A DNA stretch of 50,510 nucleotides from Brucella tritici (GTDB lineage Bacteria; Pseudomonadota; Alphaproteobacteria; Rhizobiales; Rhizobiaceae). Positions within the stretch are counted from its first letter, which is position 1; every line of letters starts with the position of its first letter. The notes below the pieces were generated by a model, which worked only from the letters and a program-made list of their open reading frames with translations, searched no databases and was not told the DNA's origin. The DNA lies in NCBI RefSeq assembly GCF_902825325.1, contig NZ_CADEAR010000017.1:1-50510 (forward strand), given 5' to 3'. Shown piece after piece: positions 1 to 8,630 of this stretch. Position numbers and translations under genes: made by a program.

Positions 1-2
1 CC

Positions 3-71
3 AAAACTCCTGCTGTAGAAGGCAGTGAACCACGGAGAACCAATATGATCAACAGTCTGATTGGGGTTTGA
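3..71 (+). CDS. Possible 3' end of a truncated plus-strand gene at the window edge
   Basis: The third forward frame is open from the first base of the window to a TGA at 69-71 and would give the last 22 residues of a protein whose start lies outside. A perfect 9-bp inverted repeat follows at 84-107. Nothing in 22 residues identifies a family, and an open frame this short occurs easily by chance. I list it only because the edge may cut a real gene. Confidence 0.2.
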   Translation, partial: KTPAVEGSEPRRTNMINSLIGV

Positions 72-83
72 CCCTAGAGCATA

Positions 84-107
84 CTCTCCCGGAATTCACC
101 GGGAGAG
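84..107. terminator. Hairpin between the RTX gene and the window edge
   Basis: CTCTCCCGG at 84-92 and CCGGGAGAG at 99-107 form a perfect 9-bp stem with a 6-base loop. It lies 43 bases beyond the stop codon of the RTX gene (minus) and 12 bases beyond the possible plus-strand stop at 71. No T-run follows on either strand, so it may stabilise or process RNA rather than terminate transcription. Confidence 0.4.
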
Positions 108-149
108 ACAAGGTGCATTATCGGATCGCTTTATAATGATCGCCTAGGC

Positions 150-1706
150 TCAGGCAAAAGTGACATCATTTTCCGACAATTCGGCAAGCGTAACATTTTC
201 GATAATGATTCCGTTTGCACTACCATCAATGCTCACAAAAACGCCTTCGGACGTATCGACAGATGCGGCAACAAAGCTGTCAAAGTTTGTGATGGTATCT
301 ACGCCTCGGAACAGGAGGACATCTCCGCCATCTACGTTGAAATCGGTTACGCGATCGAGACCTCCGGACTGAACAGATTCATCGTCCCAGATAAATGTAT
401 CGGCACCACTGCCACCGGTCAGAATGTCGGAACCTGCCCCGCCCAACAACCGGTCCGAACCCTCACCACCGTTCAGTTCGTCGTCACCATCCCCACCAAG
501 GAGATTGTCGGAACCGCTTGCGCCGTAGATATAGTCATTGCCCCCACGGCCATCATAGGTGTCATTCCCGCTAAACCCTTCCCGAAACGTCTCCGAGCTA
601 GTGATACGGTCATCGCCGTCGCCGCCGAAAATTTGAGCCCCCGTGGTCGCCGAGCGAACATCGAGGTTGAATTTCTCTATCGTGGTGTAAGATGCGGCAT
701 CGAAAGTAAAGCCACGGGCAACGTCGTCAAAATTCACCGAGAGCGTGTCGGTTCCTTCACCGCCATCAATACTGCCGAGGTTGCCGTCACTATAAATCGA
801 GAACGTGTCGTCACCGGCGCCGCCAGACATCTGAAACCAGTATCCGGCATAGTAGCTATCCTGCACACCGGCCGAAAAACTGTCATTGCCATCGCCACCA
901 ATCATGATGTCGCCATCTGCGTTGTAACTGATGAACGTGTCATTACCCGCGCCACCGATCAAGGTGTCCGTGCCTGGTCCTCCGTAGAGAATGTCATTAC
1001 CGTCGCCGCCGTTGAGAGTGTCGTCGCCGTCACCACCATTCAGGATATCGTTACCCCGGCCTCCCAGCAGCGTATCATTGCCTTCATCCCCGGAGATATT
1101 GTCGTCGCCATTGCCACCGTCGATAATGTCATTGCCGCTGCCGCCGCGGATTTCATCGGCACCGCCTCCACCCCAGATATGATCATGTCCCGCACCGCCG
1201 GAAATCTGATCATTCCCAGCTCCAGCCACAATCTTATCGTTGCCGGCACCCGCGTGAATGTTTGCAAAGGCAAAACCTGACGCATCGATGACATCATTGC
1301 CTGCACCCGTCTGAAGATTCAGACGTTCGACATCTGTGAAATAGAGGTGATTGTCACTAACCGTTGGATCTCCCCAGTAAGCGTGCCCTTGCGCCGCACT
1401 GAACACAACGGCGTCTTGCTGGTTCGACAGATCGGCTACAAGCGTATCAATTCCTTCCCCGCCGCGTGCTGCGCCGCCGACAAAATTGAAGACAAGACGG
1501 TCATTGCCGGCCCCTCCTGTAAGTTCATCAAATCCAGATGCTTCTCCGCCGGTGGTTGTCAGAACGTCATCGCCCGCGCCCCCATCAAGAATGTCGCTGC
1601 CGCGGCCTCCATCGATAAAATCATTTCCAGTTAGACCCCATATACGGTCATTCTCGTCAGAACCGACGATATTGTCTGAATTGGTTGTGCCGACTATTTT
1701 TGCCAT
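150..1706 (-). CDS. RTX / hemolysin-type calcium-binding repeat protein
   Basis: This 518-residue acidic protein is built largely of glycine/aspartate nonapeptides of the GGxGxDxLx type, grouped near residues 10-50, 145-260 and 375-440. Such repeats bind calcium and fold into a parallel beta-roll after export. There is no N-terminal signal peptide or membrane segment, and the C-terminus ends in a short hydrophobic stretch (ENDVTFA), as expected for type I secretion through an ABC exporter, membrane fusion protein and outer-membrane channel. None of those is encoded nearby. No protease, lipase or other catalytic domain can be seen, so it may be a structural, adhesive or biofilm protein. The ATG is supported by GAGGAG seven bases upstream. 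It has no operon partner, and its upstream region is far more A+T-rich than the rest of the window. Confidence 0.9.
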   Translation of the reverse strand: MAKIVGTTNSDNIVGSDENDRIWGLTGNDFIDGGRGSDILDGGAGDDVLTTTGGEASGFDELTGGAGNDRLVFNFVGGAARGGEGIDTLVADLSNQQDAVVFSAAQGHAYWGDPTVSDNHLYFTDVERLNLQTGAGNDVIDASGFAFANIHAGAGNDKIVAGAGNDQISGGAGHDHIWGGGGADEIRGGSGNDIIDGGNGDDNISGDEGNDTLLGGRGNDILNGGDGDDTLNGGDGNDILYGGPGTDTLIGGAGNDTFISYNADGDIMIGGDGNDSFSAGVQDSYYAGYWFQMSGGAGDDTFSIYSDGNLGSIDGGEGTDTLSVNFDDVARGFTFDAASYTTIEKFNLDVRSATTGAQIFGGDGDDRITSSETFREGFSGNDTYDGRGGNDYIYGASGSDNLLGGDGDDELNGGEGSDRLLGGAGSDILTGGSGADTFIWDDESVQSGGLDRVTDFNVDGGDVLLFRGVDTITNFDSFVAASVDTSEGVFVSIDGSANGIIIENVTLAELSENDVTFA

Positions 1707-2001
1707 AGTACATCTCCTCGCATGGATGAGAACTATAGCTTAGAATTTTGGAAAATTAAGTAAGAATATATTACATATTTATTATATTTCAAATTTTGAA
1801 TTATATTATTTTGTTATTATTTCTATAAGTATACTTATTCTATAAATATATTAACCTTATTATTCATAAATAATACCAATTTATAATCATATCTATATTA
1901 TACTTTACTCTATCTATATTATTGTAGACCACTTGTCCCTGCGGAATGAGGCGCAGACTGATGAATTCGCGCCGTGATTAATGCCTCAAAAGTCAGATAT
2001 T
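1707..2001. promoter_or_regulatory. Very A+T-rich intergenic region upstream of the RTX gene
   Basis: No gene was found in these 295 bases. About 1740-1930 is nearly all A and T, rich in TA steps and TAT/ATA runs, in sharp contrast to the G+C-rich genes around it. Many sequences resembling -10 boxes are present, so no single promoter can be chosen. As the RTX gene reads away from it, this is its promoter and control region. In Brucella and relatives such DNA is the preferred target of the H-NS-like silencer MucR; assigning that here is inference. Confidence 0.5.
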
Positions 2002-2475
2002 TCAACGATACGCCATGTATCCGACAAAGCCGGTGATCTTCCAGCGAGCGCCATCGCGACGGCAAAAATAAAGCGTTTGCCAGTTGAGACGATCAACTGT
2101 TCCGTCCTTCCTGGTTATCGTTCCATCAAATTTTTTCCGCGCGACGGCAACATTGCCCGTAATATCGATCACACTCAGGTTGGTCGCACGGAAGATACCG
2201 TCCGCCAGAGATTCAGCATATTCGACCACCGCACTTTCCGCCGCCTGTCGCAGCCATTCATCGCGATAACTTATGAGCGTCGGAAATCCCGCATCCCATT
2301 TATCGGGATCGCGATCATTGTGCGCATGAATGCCAAGGAAGCGCAATTCGTCGAAATCATCGGCCACCAGGGACCAGTCTTGCGACACGAAAGCTTCGAT
2401 ATCGCGCCGCACGAGCATTTCCCAAATCTGTTCGCGATCCTTGTCGCCAGCAAACGGATTGACCGCAGCCTTCAT
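2002..2475 (-). CDS. NTF2/SnoaL-like fold hypothetical protein
   Basis: This 157-residue soluble protein has the size and pattern of the NTF2-like alpha+beta barrel superfamily: N-terminal helices (about 10-45), then strands rich in aromatic and basic residues to the end, finishing with a WKITGFVGYMAY segment. These folds serve as small isomerases, dehydratases or binding proteins, and no function can be given from sequence alone. AGGAGG lies just before the ATG. It is the last gene of the minus operon, 13 bases after the PLP-dependent lyase gene, so it probably handles the same substrate or a product of it. A longer plus-strand frame covers the same DNA but lacks a family pattern and an operon. 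Confidence 0.7.
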   Translation of the reverse strand: MKAAVNPFAGDKDREQIWEMLVRRDIEAFVSQDWSLVADDFDELRFLGIHAHNDRDPDKWDAGFPTLISYRDEWLRQAAESAVVEYAESLADGIFRATNLSVIDITGNVAVARKKFDGTITRKDGTVDRLNWQTLYFCRRDGARWKITGFVGYMAYR

Positions 2476-2488
2476 TCTATCCTCCTGA

Positions 2489-3553
2489 TTATCCTAATTT
2501 TCCACGTGCGGCGACCGGCAGTATGTCAACGACATCTTCACCCAAAACAAGATGAACCTCGTCAAAGAGATTGGAAACGACGCAGACATGGTCGGGAATA
2601 ACGCGGACCCGCAAGCCAACTTTCATGTCGGCGACGTCGCCGGTCAGTTTGCCGTGCTCCTCACTCAAGCCGATCACACGGGCGTCGGGACGCCCCATTA
2701 TCTCGCCATAATCGCTCAGTCCCAACGTATCGCTGGATAGCGCCTTGGAACCGGCATCAATGATTGCGCGCTCAGATGTTGGGTGACTGACGACCGTTGA
2801 AAGCACCGTCAAGGCGCAATCATCCACTGTCCCCGCTCCCTTCGCGACCTGATAACGGTCGAAATAGATATAAGTACCAGGGCGATACTCGGTGACAACA
2901 CTGTCACTGGGTTTGCGCCACATATCGGGTGTGCCCCCACTCGAAATTGTCTCACATTGAATACCGTTTGCTTCCAGCAGTTCTCGGGCCGAATAAAGCC
3001 ATTGTTCAGCCTCGTCCGGCTTGCCCGCTGCGGGATAGGTCATCAGACCGCCGAAACGAAGGCCTGCACTTTGATCGATAATCCGTGCCAGTTCCAACGC
3101 TTCGGCTGGCGTCTGCACGCCACAGCGCCCCATGCCGGTGTCGCATTCGACAAGCACTTTCAACGGGTGTTTTTCATCGGTGAAACGTTCCGCCAACCCT
3201 GCAAGGGAGGTTGAATTATCAACCGTCACCGACAGCGTGATGCGTTGATGCAGGGCGTGCAGGCGGTCGAGCTTTTCCTGACCCAGAATATTATAGGGCA
3301 GGAAAATGTCCGTTAGCCCAGCATCGGCCATGACCTCTGCCTCGCCAAGCTTCTGGCAGGTGATCCCGGTCGCGCCCGCCTCCACCTGCATTCTGGCAAA
3401 GAGCGGCAGTTTATGCGTCTTGATGTGCGGGCGCAGTTTAACGCCCACTGAATCCGCATGGGCTTGCGCCTTGGCGATATTCGCTTTCACACGATCAATG
3501 TCGATGAGGATAGCGGGTGTATCCACCTCGTGCACGGTTTTCGGTCTGGTCAT
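2489..3553 (-). CDS. PLP-dependent fold-type III D-amino-acid lyase (D-threonine aldolase / D-serine dehydratase family)
   Basis: This 354-residue protein has the N-terminal alanine-racemase-like barrel (about 10-240) and C-terminal beta domain (about 250-345) of the D-threonine aldolase, 3-hydroxyaspartate aldolase and eukaryotic-type D-serine dehydratase family. The RPHIKTHK motif at 41-48 places the PLP lysine at K45. The C-terminal metal motif reads H322-V-C324. A His-x-Cys pair is characteristic of zinc-dependent D-serine dehydratase, whereas D-threonine aldolases usually have His-x-Asp. The reaction is therefore either cleavage of a D-3-hydroxyamino acid to glycine and an aldehyde, or dehydration to a 2-keto acid and ammonia. 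The gene starts 3 bases after the RpiR regulator. The RidA gene in the divergent operon would suit a dehydratase that releases 2-aminoacrylate. Confidence 0.85.
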   Translation of the reverse strand: MTRPKTVHEVDTPAILIDIDRVKANIAKAQAHADSVGVKLRPHIKTHKLPLFARMQVEAGATGITCQKLGEAEVMADAGLTDIFLPYNILGQEKLDRLHALHQRITLSVTVDNSTSLAGLAERFTDEKHPLKVLVECDTGMGRCGVQTPAEALELARIIDQSAGLRFGGLMTYPAAGKPDEAEQWLYSARELLEANGIQCETISSGGTPDMWRKPSDSVVTEYRPGTYIYFDRYQVAKGAGTVDDCALTVLSTVVSHPTSERAIIDAGSKALSSDTLGLSDYGEIMGRPDARVIGLSEEHGKLTGDVADMKVGLRVRVIPDHVCVVSNLFDEVHLVLGEDVVDILPVAARGKLG

Positions 3554-3556
3554 GTA

Positions 3557-4438
3557 TCAGTCTCCCAGCGGCAAGCGCGGATCGTCTATGGTGAGCGTAT
3601 TGAGGCTATGCTTGATGCGGCGCAGGCTTTCCAGCACCTTTGGGCCACGCGCTTCTGCTGTCGCCGTGGCGATCATATCGAGAATGGCTAGCAGCGCGAA
3701 GCGTGATGATGTCGGCTTGTAGATATTACCATCTTCATTGGCTTGATAAGGGATGAGCACGTCCGCCGCCTTGGCGAGATCGGAACCGGCAGGCGTGATC
3801 GCCACCGTCTGCGCTCCATATTGCCGCGCGACCAGCACGGCCTCTACCACCGAACGCGCAAAACCGGAGACTGAGAAAGCGATCACCGTCGTTTCATGTG
3901 TAGTGACGGCGGCATACATGCGCTGCAACTGCCCATCCACTTGCGCGCTGACAGGAAGCCCCAAGCGGAACAATCTGTTCTGCATTTCTGTTGCCAGCAT
4001 GGACGAGATGCCGCCAGACCCCAGACATAGCACAGGGCCACCGGCGGCAAGCCGTTCCGCCACTTTCATCAACACGCTCATATCAAGCCCATCGCTGGCC
4101 CGCTGGATAGCGGCAATCGCCGCGTCGGTTACAGCCGTGGCTATACGACTCTCACGAACGTCACGAGCGGGAATTTCCGCCGTCAGATACTGGCCGCCAA
4201 TGGCCAGCGCCTGCGCCAGAAAGAACTTGAAATCGCGAACCCCATCACAGCCAAGCGCGCGGCAGAAGCGGGTCACTGTGGGTTCGCTGACACCGGCTCT
4301 GGTCGCAATTTCCGAGATTGCCGCCTTGGAGGCGTAATCGGGATCAGCCAGCACGAGCGCAGCCAGCCGCCGGGCGGATTTCGATCCGTCCTGCGCCACG
4401 ACATGCAGCCGCGTGATGATGTCGGCAACCTTGCTCAT
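3557..4438 (-). CDS. MurR/RpiR-family transcriptional regulator with SIS domain
   Basis: The 293-residue protein has an N-terminal RpiR helix-turn-helix domain (about 1-80, recognition region ISEIATRAGVSEPTVTRFCRALG) and a C-terminal SIS sugar-phosphate isomerase-type domain (about 125-265, with the GSGGISS phosphate-binding loop). Regulators of this family sense phosphosugars or other small ligands and usually control the neighbouring catabolic genes. It is co-transcribed with the importer ATPase upstream (7-base gap) and the PLP lyase downstream (3-base gap). Likely targets are its own operon and the divergent transporter operon, whose shared intergenic region carries paired operator-like repeats at 6338 and 6389. 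The ligand cannot be told from sequence. Confidence 0.9.
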   Translation of the reverse strand: MSKVADIITRLHVVAQDGSKSARRLAALVLADPDYASKAAISEIATRAGVSEPTVTRFCRALGCDGVRDFKFFLAQALAIGGQYLTAEIPARDVRESRIATAVTDAAIAAIQRASDGLDMSVLMKVAERLAAGGPVLCLGSGGISSMLATEMQNRLFRLGLPVSAQVDGQLQRMYAAVTTHETTVIAFSVSGFARSVVEAVLVARQYGAQTVAITPAGSDLAKAADVLIPYQANEDGNIYKPTSSRFALLAILDMIATATAEARGPKVLESLRRIKHSLNTLTIDDPRLPLGD

Positions 4439-4445
4439 CGGAAGT

Positions 4446-5498
4446 TCAAAGCGGGAGACCGCTATCCTTGTCGAAAAGATGTATATGTTCGCTCTTTGCA
4501 GTTACAGGCACTTGCTCGCCCGGCGCAAGACGTACGCGCTCGCGAAACACAGCTCGTATGGGCTGTCCTGCGATCCGGCCATAAATATGCGTTTCGGGAC
4601 CTGTCGGCTCGATCACCTCCACAGTGAGCGTCAGCCCCTTGCCCGTGGGCGCGACCGTGAAGTTTTCCGGCCGAATGCCCGCTTCCGCCTGCCGGACATC
4701 TGACGGCCCTGCTGAAACGGCGATTTCCTCACCCTCTCCGGTACGGAATATTCCGCCCGTCACCGTGCCCGGAATGAAGCTCATGGACGGTGAACCGATA
4801 AAGCTCGCAACGAACTTGTTGGCCGGGCGATCATAAAGATCCAATGGCGCGCCGATCTGTTGAATTTTGCCCTGATTCATAACCACGATCCTGTCGGCCA
4901 TTGTCATGGCCTCGATCTGGTCATGGGTGACATAGATCACTGTCGATTTCAGCCGCTGATGCAGGGCCTTGATCTCCGTGCGCATCTGCACGCGCAACTG
5001 GGCGTCGAGATTGGAAAGCGGCTCATCGAACAGAAACACCGACGGTTCGCGCACAATGGCGCGCCCCATGGCAACGCGCTGGCGCTGGCCGCCTGAAAGC
5101 TGGCGCGGATAGCGGTCAAGATAGGAGTGGAGATTGAGGATAGAAGCCGCCCTGTCCACCTTCGCGGCCGTTTCTTCCGATTTCTCGCCGCGAATACGTG
5201 GGCCAAAACCGATATTTTCACGCGCCGTCATATGCGGAAACAGCGCATAGGATTGAAACACCATCGCGATATTGCGCTTTTGCGGTGGTAGCTCATTAGC
5301 GCGTTCCCCACCAATCAGAAGGTCACCGCCGGAAATGGGCTCAAGCCCGGCCACCATCCGTAAAAGCGTGGATTTTCCGCAACCGGAAGGGCCGACCAGC
5401 ACAAGGAATTCCCCGCTTTGAATATCGAGGTCGACACGGTCGAGAACGGTCAATTGCCCGAAAGTCTTGGTGATACCGCGCAGCGAAACCTCTTTCAT
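4446..5498 (-). CDS. ABC importer ATP-binding protein, UgpC/MalK family
   Basis: This 350-residue CUT1-type ATPase has Walker A GPSGCGKST at 36-44, Q-loop VFQSYALFPHM, signature LSGGQRQR (about 134-141), Walker B LFDEPLSNLD and the switch histidine in VTHDQIEAM. A C-terminal regulatory TOBE/OB region (about 240-350) follows. It powers uptake of a sugar or sugar-like solute. No other ATPase of this class lies next to the binding protein and permeases at 6456-9454, so it very probably serves them across the divergent promoter region. ATPases of this family can also be shared between importers. It sits 3 bases after the SDR gene. Confidence 0.93.
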   Translation of the reverse strand: MKEVSLRGITKTFGQLTVLDRVDLDIQSGEFLVLVGPSGCGKSTLLRMVAGLEPISGGDLLIGGERANELPPQKRNIAMVFQSYALFPHMTARENIGFGPRIRGEKSEETAAKVDRAASILNLHSYLDRYPRQLSGGQRQRVAMGRAIVREPSVFLFDEPLSNLDAQLRVQMRTEIKALHQRLKSTVIYVTHDQIEAMTMADRIVVMNQGKIQQIGAPLDLYDRPANKFVASFIGSPSMSFIPGTVTGGIFRTGEGEEIAVSAGPSDVRQAEAGIRPENFTVAPTGKGLTLTVEVIEPTGPETHIYGRIAGQPIRAVFRERVRLAPGEQVPVTAKSEHIHLFDKDSGLPL

Positions 5499-5501
5499 CG
5501 C

Positions 5502-6275
5502 TCAGTTCCCTCCGAGAATATCATCGAAGAAGCGGAGATTGCCCGCAGTCAGCCCGGCGTCGACAGGAAGGATCGCGCCGGTAATCCCCGATGCGCGGTC
5601 AGAGGCCAGAAATGCTACCGTTTCCGCCACTTCACGGGTGTCAACGATACGCCCCAACGGATAAAAGCGCTGCAGGCGGTCCAGCACGCTTGCATCCTGT
5701 GCGATACGATGGTCCCATGCAGGCGTTCTTATCGACCCCGGACAGACGACGTTGGCGCGTACGCCCTTCCTTCCAAACTCAACCGCAATACTGCGCGCAA
5801 AAGCATTGATTCCGGCTTTGGCTGCCGCATAAGCCGGGTTTCCGAAATGCAGGAGCCCATTGACCGAAGAAATGAAGACGAAAACACCGCTGCCCCGCGC
5901 CGCCATCGCCTGCGCCATCACATTGGAAAATCCTGCAACAGCGGTCAGGTTGAGGTCGATCTCAACCTCGATCTTGCCCTGATCCAGCCCATCGAAGGTC
6001 TCGGCGCGGGTCCAGCCCGCATTATTGATGACAATATCGGGCAATTCGGATTCCGCTATGATCCGCGTTGCAGCCAGTTCAAGTCCATCGCGATCAAGAA
6101 GATCGAAGGCGTAGCGAGCATGAAGAGCGTCGCCCGTCATCGTTTCCAATGCCGCATCGCAACCGATCACGCGGGCGCCGCGTTCAGAGAACAGTTTGAC
6201 CAGCGCGCTTCCAACACCGCCACCGGCCCCGGTAACCAGCACCGACTTCCCGGCAAATTCGCCTGCTTGCTCCAC
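5502..6275 (-). CDS. SDR-family NAD(P)-dependent oxidoreductase
   Basis: A 257-residue classical short-chain dehydrogenase. The nucleotide-binding motif TGAGGGVG lies at 15-22, NNAG at 84-87, the catalytic serine at S136 or S137, and Y149-x3-K153 completes the active site. It oxidises or reduces a hydroxyl/keto group on a small substrate, probably the compound imported by the locus, but the substrate is unknown. Translation starts at GTG, chosen because GGGGA lies five bases upstream and no ATG gives a complete Rossmann fold. It is the first gene of the five-gene minus operon and faces the binding-protein gene across 180 bases. Confidence 0.9.
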   Translation of the reverse strand: MEQAGEFAGKSVLVTGAGGGVGSALVKLFSERGARVIGCDAALETMTGDALHARYAFDLLDRDGLELAATRIIAESELPDIVINNAGWTRAETFDGLDQGKIEVEIDLNLTAVAGFSNVMAQAMAARGSGVFVFISSVNGLLHFGNPAYAAAKAGINAFARSIAVEFGRKGVRANVVCPGSIRTPAWDHRIAQDASVLDRLQRFYPLGRIVDTREVAETVAFLASDRASGITGAILPVDAGLTAGNLRFFDDILGGN

Positions 6276-6337
6276 GCTGTTCCCCTTTTATGTGGCAGCT
6301 TTCTGCACCTGTTTATTCCCACCAGCGTAAAAGTCAA

Positions 6338-6408
6338 AATGTAAGTTTGCAACAAAACTTTTCACTTGAAAGTGCCGATTAAGCCGATAATGTAAGAAAA
6401 TAACAAAA
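6338..6408. promoter_or_regulatory. Paired AATGTAAG-N5/6-AACAAAA motifs, candidate RpiR operators
   Basis: AATGTAAG occurs at 6338-6345 and again at 6389-6396, each followed by AACAAAA a few bases on. The two start points are 51 bases apart, close to five helical turns. The first copy overlaps an inverted repeat, AAGTTT at 6343-6348 and AAACTT at 6355-6360. They lie between the divergent SDR operon and transporter operon, and an RpiR gene sits in one of them, so they are good operator candidates. This is inferred from position and repetition. Confidence 0.45.
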
Positions 6409-6455
6409 ATAGATCGTCATCGCACCAATGCGGGGCAAAACAAGGGAACGGGAAG

Positions 6456-7691
6456 ATGTCTATCAACAAATGGAAGGCTGGCCTGCTGGCCGGATTGAGT
6501 ATTCTAGCGCTGTCGTCGGTCGCAAATGCTGGCGAAGTACGCATGACCGTGGCGGAGTACAGCTCCAAGACCGGCCCCTATTTCGAAGAGGTCAAGAAGG
6601 CGTTTGAAGCCGCTAATCCCGGCATAACCCTCAATTTCGAAGTAGTGCCGTGGGATGTGCTTCTGCAGAAACTAACAACTGATATTTCGGCCGGCACCAA
6701 TGCGGATCTTTCGATCATCGGCACGCGCTGGCTAATCGATTTCGTACAGCAGGGCATCGCCGAACCGCTCGACAGCTACATGGACGACGCATTCAAGGGC
6801 CGCTTCATCGAAACTTTCCTGTCACCGTCCGTTCTTGAAGGCAAGACCTACGGCCTGCCGATCGCGGCATCTGCCCGCGCCATGTATTACAACAAGGATC
6901 TGCTGGCCAAGGCAGGCGTTGAAAATCCGCCCGCAACCTGGGACGAACTGAGAGCCGCCGCCACCAAGATCAAGGCGCTCGGCGGAGAGAATTACGGTTT
7001 CGGCCTGCAGGGCAAAGAAATCGAGACCGACGTTTATTACTATTACGGCATGTGGTCCTACGGCACGGAAATCCTGAACAAGGACGGCACGTCAGGCCTC
7101 AGTACACCCGGAGCACTGGAAGCCGCTAAGCTTTACAAGTCGCTGATCGACGATGGCCTGACCCAACCTGGCGTCACGTCCTATGCACGTGAGGACGTGC
7201 AGAATCTGTTCAAGCAGGGCAAGGTCGGCATGATGATTACCGCACCTTTCCTTTCCAACCAGATCAAGGAAGAAGCGCCAAACCTCAAATATGGCGTTGC
7301 GGCTATTCCAGCCGGACCGACAGGCGCGCGTGGCACCTATGGCGTGACCGATTCCGTCATCATGTTCCAGAATTCCAAGAACAAGGAGGAAGCCTGGAAG
7401 GTGCTCGACTTCCTGTTCCAGACCGAATGGCGCGCCAAGTTCACGCAGGGCGAAGGCTTCCTTCCGGTCAACAAGGAAGAAGCGAAGATGGATTATTACG
7501 TCAATAATGCCGATCTCGCCGCCTTCACCGCGCTGCTGCCGGATGCCCGCTTTGCACCGATCATTCCGGGTTGGGAAGAAATTGCCGACATCACGTCCAA
7601 TGCCATGCAGAGCATTTATCTCGGCAAGGGCGAACCTGATGCCGTGCTGAAGGACGCCGCCGCCAAGGCGGACGCGATCCTGAAGAAGTAG
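6456..7691 (+). CDS. ABC importer extracellular solute-binding protein (family 1, sugar type)
   Basis: A 411-residue periplasmic binding protein with a Sec signal peptide (hydrophobic core 8-22, probable cleavage after ANA at 23-25). The mature part has the two-lobe family-1 fold shared with maltose and glycerol-3-phosphate binding proteins (FEEVKKAFEAANPGI near 36-50; GLPIAASARAMYYNKDLLAKAG near 135-155; a C-terminal region typical of CUT1 binding proteins). It delivers substrate to the permeases encoded downstream and powered by the 4446-5498 ATPase. A sugar is usual for the family, but the neighbouring amino-acid-type enzymes leave the ligand open. A terminator hairpin follows the gene, which should make it more abundant than its permeases. 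Confidence 0.93.
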   Translation: MSINKWKAGLLAGLSILALSSVANAGEVRMTVAEYSSKTGPYFEEVKKAFEAANPGITLNFEVVPWDVLLQKLTTDISAGTNADLSIIGTRWLIDFVQQGIAEPLDSYMDDAFKGRFIETFLSPSVLEGKTYGLPIAASARAMYYNKDLLAKAGVENPPATWDELRAAATKIKALGGENYGFGLQGKEIETDVYYYYGMWSYGTEILNKDGTSGLSTPGALEAAKLYKSLIDDGLTQPGVTSYAREDVQNLFKQGKVGMMITAPFLSNQIKEEAPNLKYGVAAIPAGPTGARGTYGVTDSVIMFQNSKNKEEAWKVLDFLFQTEWRAKFTQGEGFLPVNKEEAKMDYYVNNADLAAFTALLPDARFAPIIPGWEEIADITSNAMQSIYLGKGEPDAVLKDAAAKADAILKK

Positions 7692-7703
7692 CACTCCCCG
7701 CCT

Positions 7704-7737
7704 GCCCGGCAGTGCCCTCGCGCCGCCGGGCTTTTTT
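7704..7737 (+). terminator. Intrinsic terminator between binding-protein and permease genes
   Basis: GCCCGGC at 7704-7710 pairs with GCCGGGC at 7725-7731 and six T residues follow at 7732-7737. It lies inside an operon, before the two permease genes. Partial read-through would give excess binding protein over membrane components, as known for mal-type operons. Confidence 0.75.
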
Positions 7738-7760
7738 CCTTTTCGGGATTTTGATTGCCT

Positions 7761-8630
7761 ATGCAAAGCCGCACCCTGCCCTATCTCCTGATCCTGCCGA
7801 GCCTGCTTCTGGCTGCGGTGGTGATCTTCTGGCCCGTGGTGCATCTCGTCGAAATTGCCAGCCATGACGTGAACCGCTTCGGGCAGCTACGCGATTTCAA
7901 CGACGGCGCAAATTTCACTGCGCTTTTCGCAACGCCCGATTTCCTCAATGCACTCTGGCGCACCGCACTTTGGACCGTCGCCGTGGTTGGCGGCGCGTTG
8001 ATCGTTTCCATTCCAGTCGCCATCATCCTCAACATGGATTTCTATGGCCGCTCGGTAGCGCGCGTCATCGTCATGCTACCCTGGGCGGTTTCGCTCACCA
8101 TGACTGCCATTGTCTGGCGTTGGGCGCTCAATGGTGAAAGCGGAATGCTCAATTCCGCACTGCGTAATCTCGGCATCATCGACAGCAACATTCAATGGCT
8201 GGCGAGCGCAGCTACCGCCTTTCCCATGCAGATACTGGTCGGTATTCTGGTCACCGTGCCGTTCACGACCACCATATTTCTCGGCGGACTGTCATCCATC
8301 CCGGAGGATCTCTACGAAGCCTCATCCCTCGAAGGCGCCAGCCTGTGGCAGCAGTTTCGCGAAATCACCTTTCCGCTGCTCAAGCCCTTCGTGAATATCG
8401 CCATCGTACTCAATACGATTTATGTCTTCAATTCATTCCCGATCATCTGGGTCATGACACAGGGCGGACCGGCCAACTCCACCGATATTCTGGTGACACA
8501 TCTCTACAAGCTCGCCTTCCGGCTCGGAAAGCTGGGAGAAGCCTCCGCAGTATCGCTCATCATGCTGGCGATCCTCCTCGTCTTCACGGCAATCTATATC
8601 CGCCTCGCAATGCGGGGAGAACGCGCATGA
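7761..8630 (+). CDS. ABC importer permease, CUT1 MalF/UgpA type
   Basis: This 289-residue inner-membrane protein has about six transmembrane helices, the first at about 9-28. The cytoplasmic EAA loop ([18 protein letters not shown], near 190) docks on the ATPase. It forms half of the transmembrane channel with the next gene, whose start codon overlaps its stop (ATGA at 8627-8630). I chose ATG at 7761; a TTG two codons earlier is also possible, as neither has a strong ribosome binding site. The terminator hairpin upstream probably lowers its expression relative to the binding protein. Confidence 0.92.
   Translation: MQSRTLPYLLILPSLLLAAVVIFWPVVHLVEIASHDVNRFGQLRDFNDGANFTALFATPDFLNALWRTALWTVAVVGGALIVSIPVAIILNMDFYGRSVARVIVMLPWAVSLTMTAIVWRWALNGESGMLNSALRNLGIIDSNIQWLASAATAFPMQILVGILVTVPFTTTIFLGGLSSIPEDLYEASSLEGASLWQQFREITFPLLKPFVNIAIVLNTIYVFNSFPIIWVMTQGGPANSTDILVTHLYKLAFRLGKLGEASAVSLIMLAILLVFTAIYIRLAMRGERA

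Noticed and set aside
150..1706. Repeated DNA resembling a short tandem array
   Set aside because: The periodicity is that of codons for calcium-binding nonapeptides, and units differ at the DNA level; not a CRISPR array or satellite.
1981..2601. 206-codon plus-strand frame overlapping the NTF2-like gene
   Set aside because: The minus-strand gene has AGGAGG, operon spacing and an NTF2-like pattern; the plus frame runs into the PLP lyase gene antisense.
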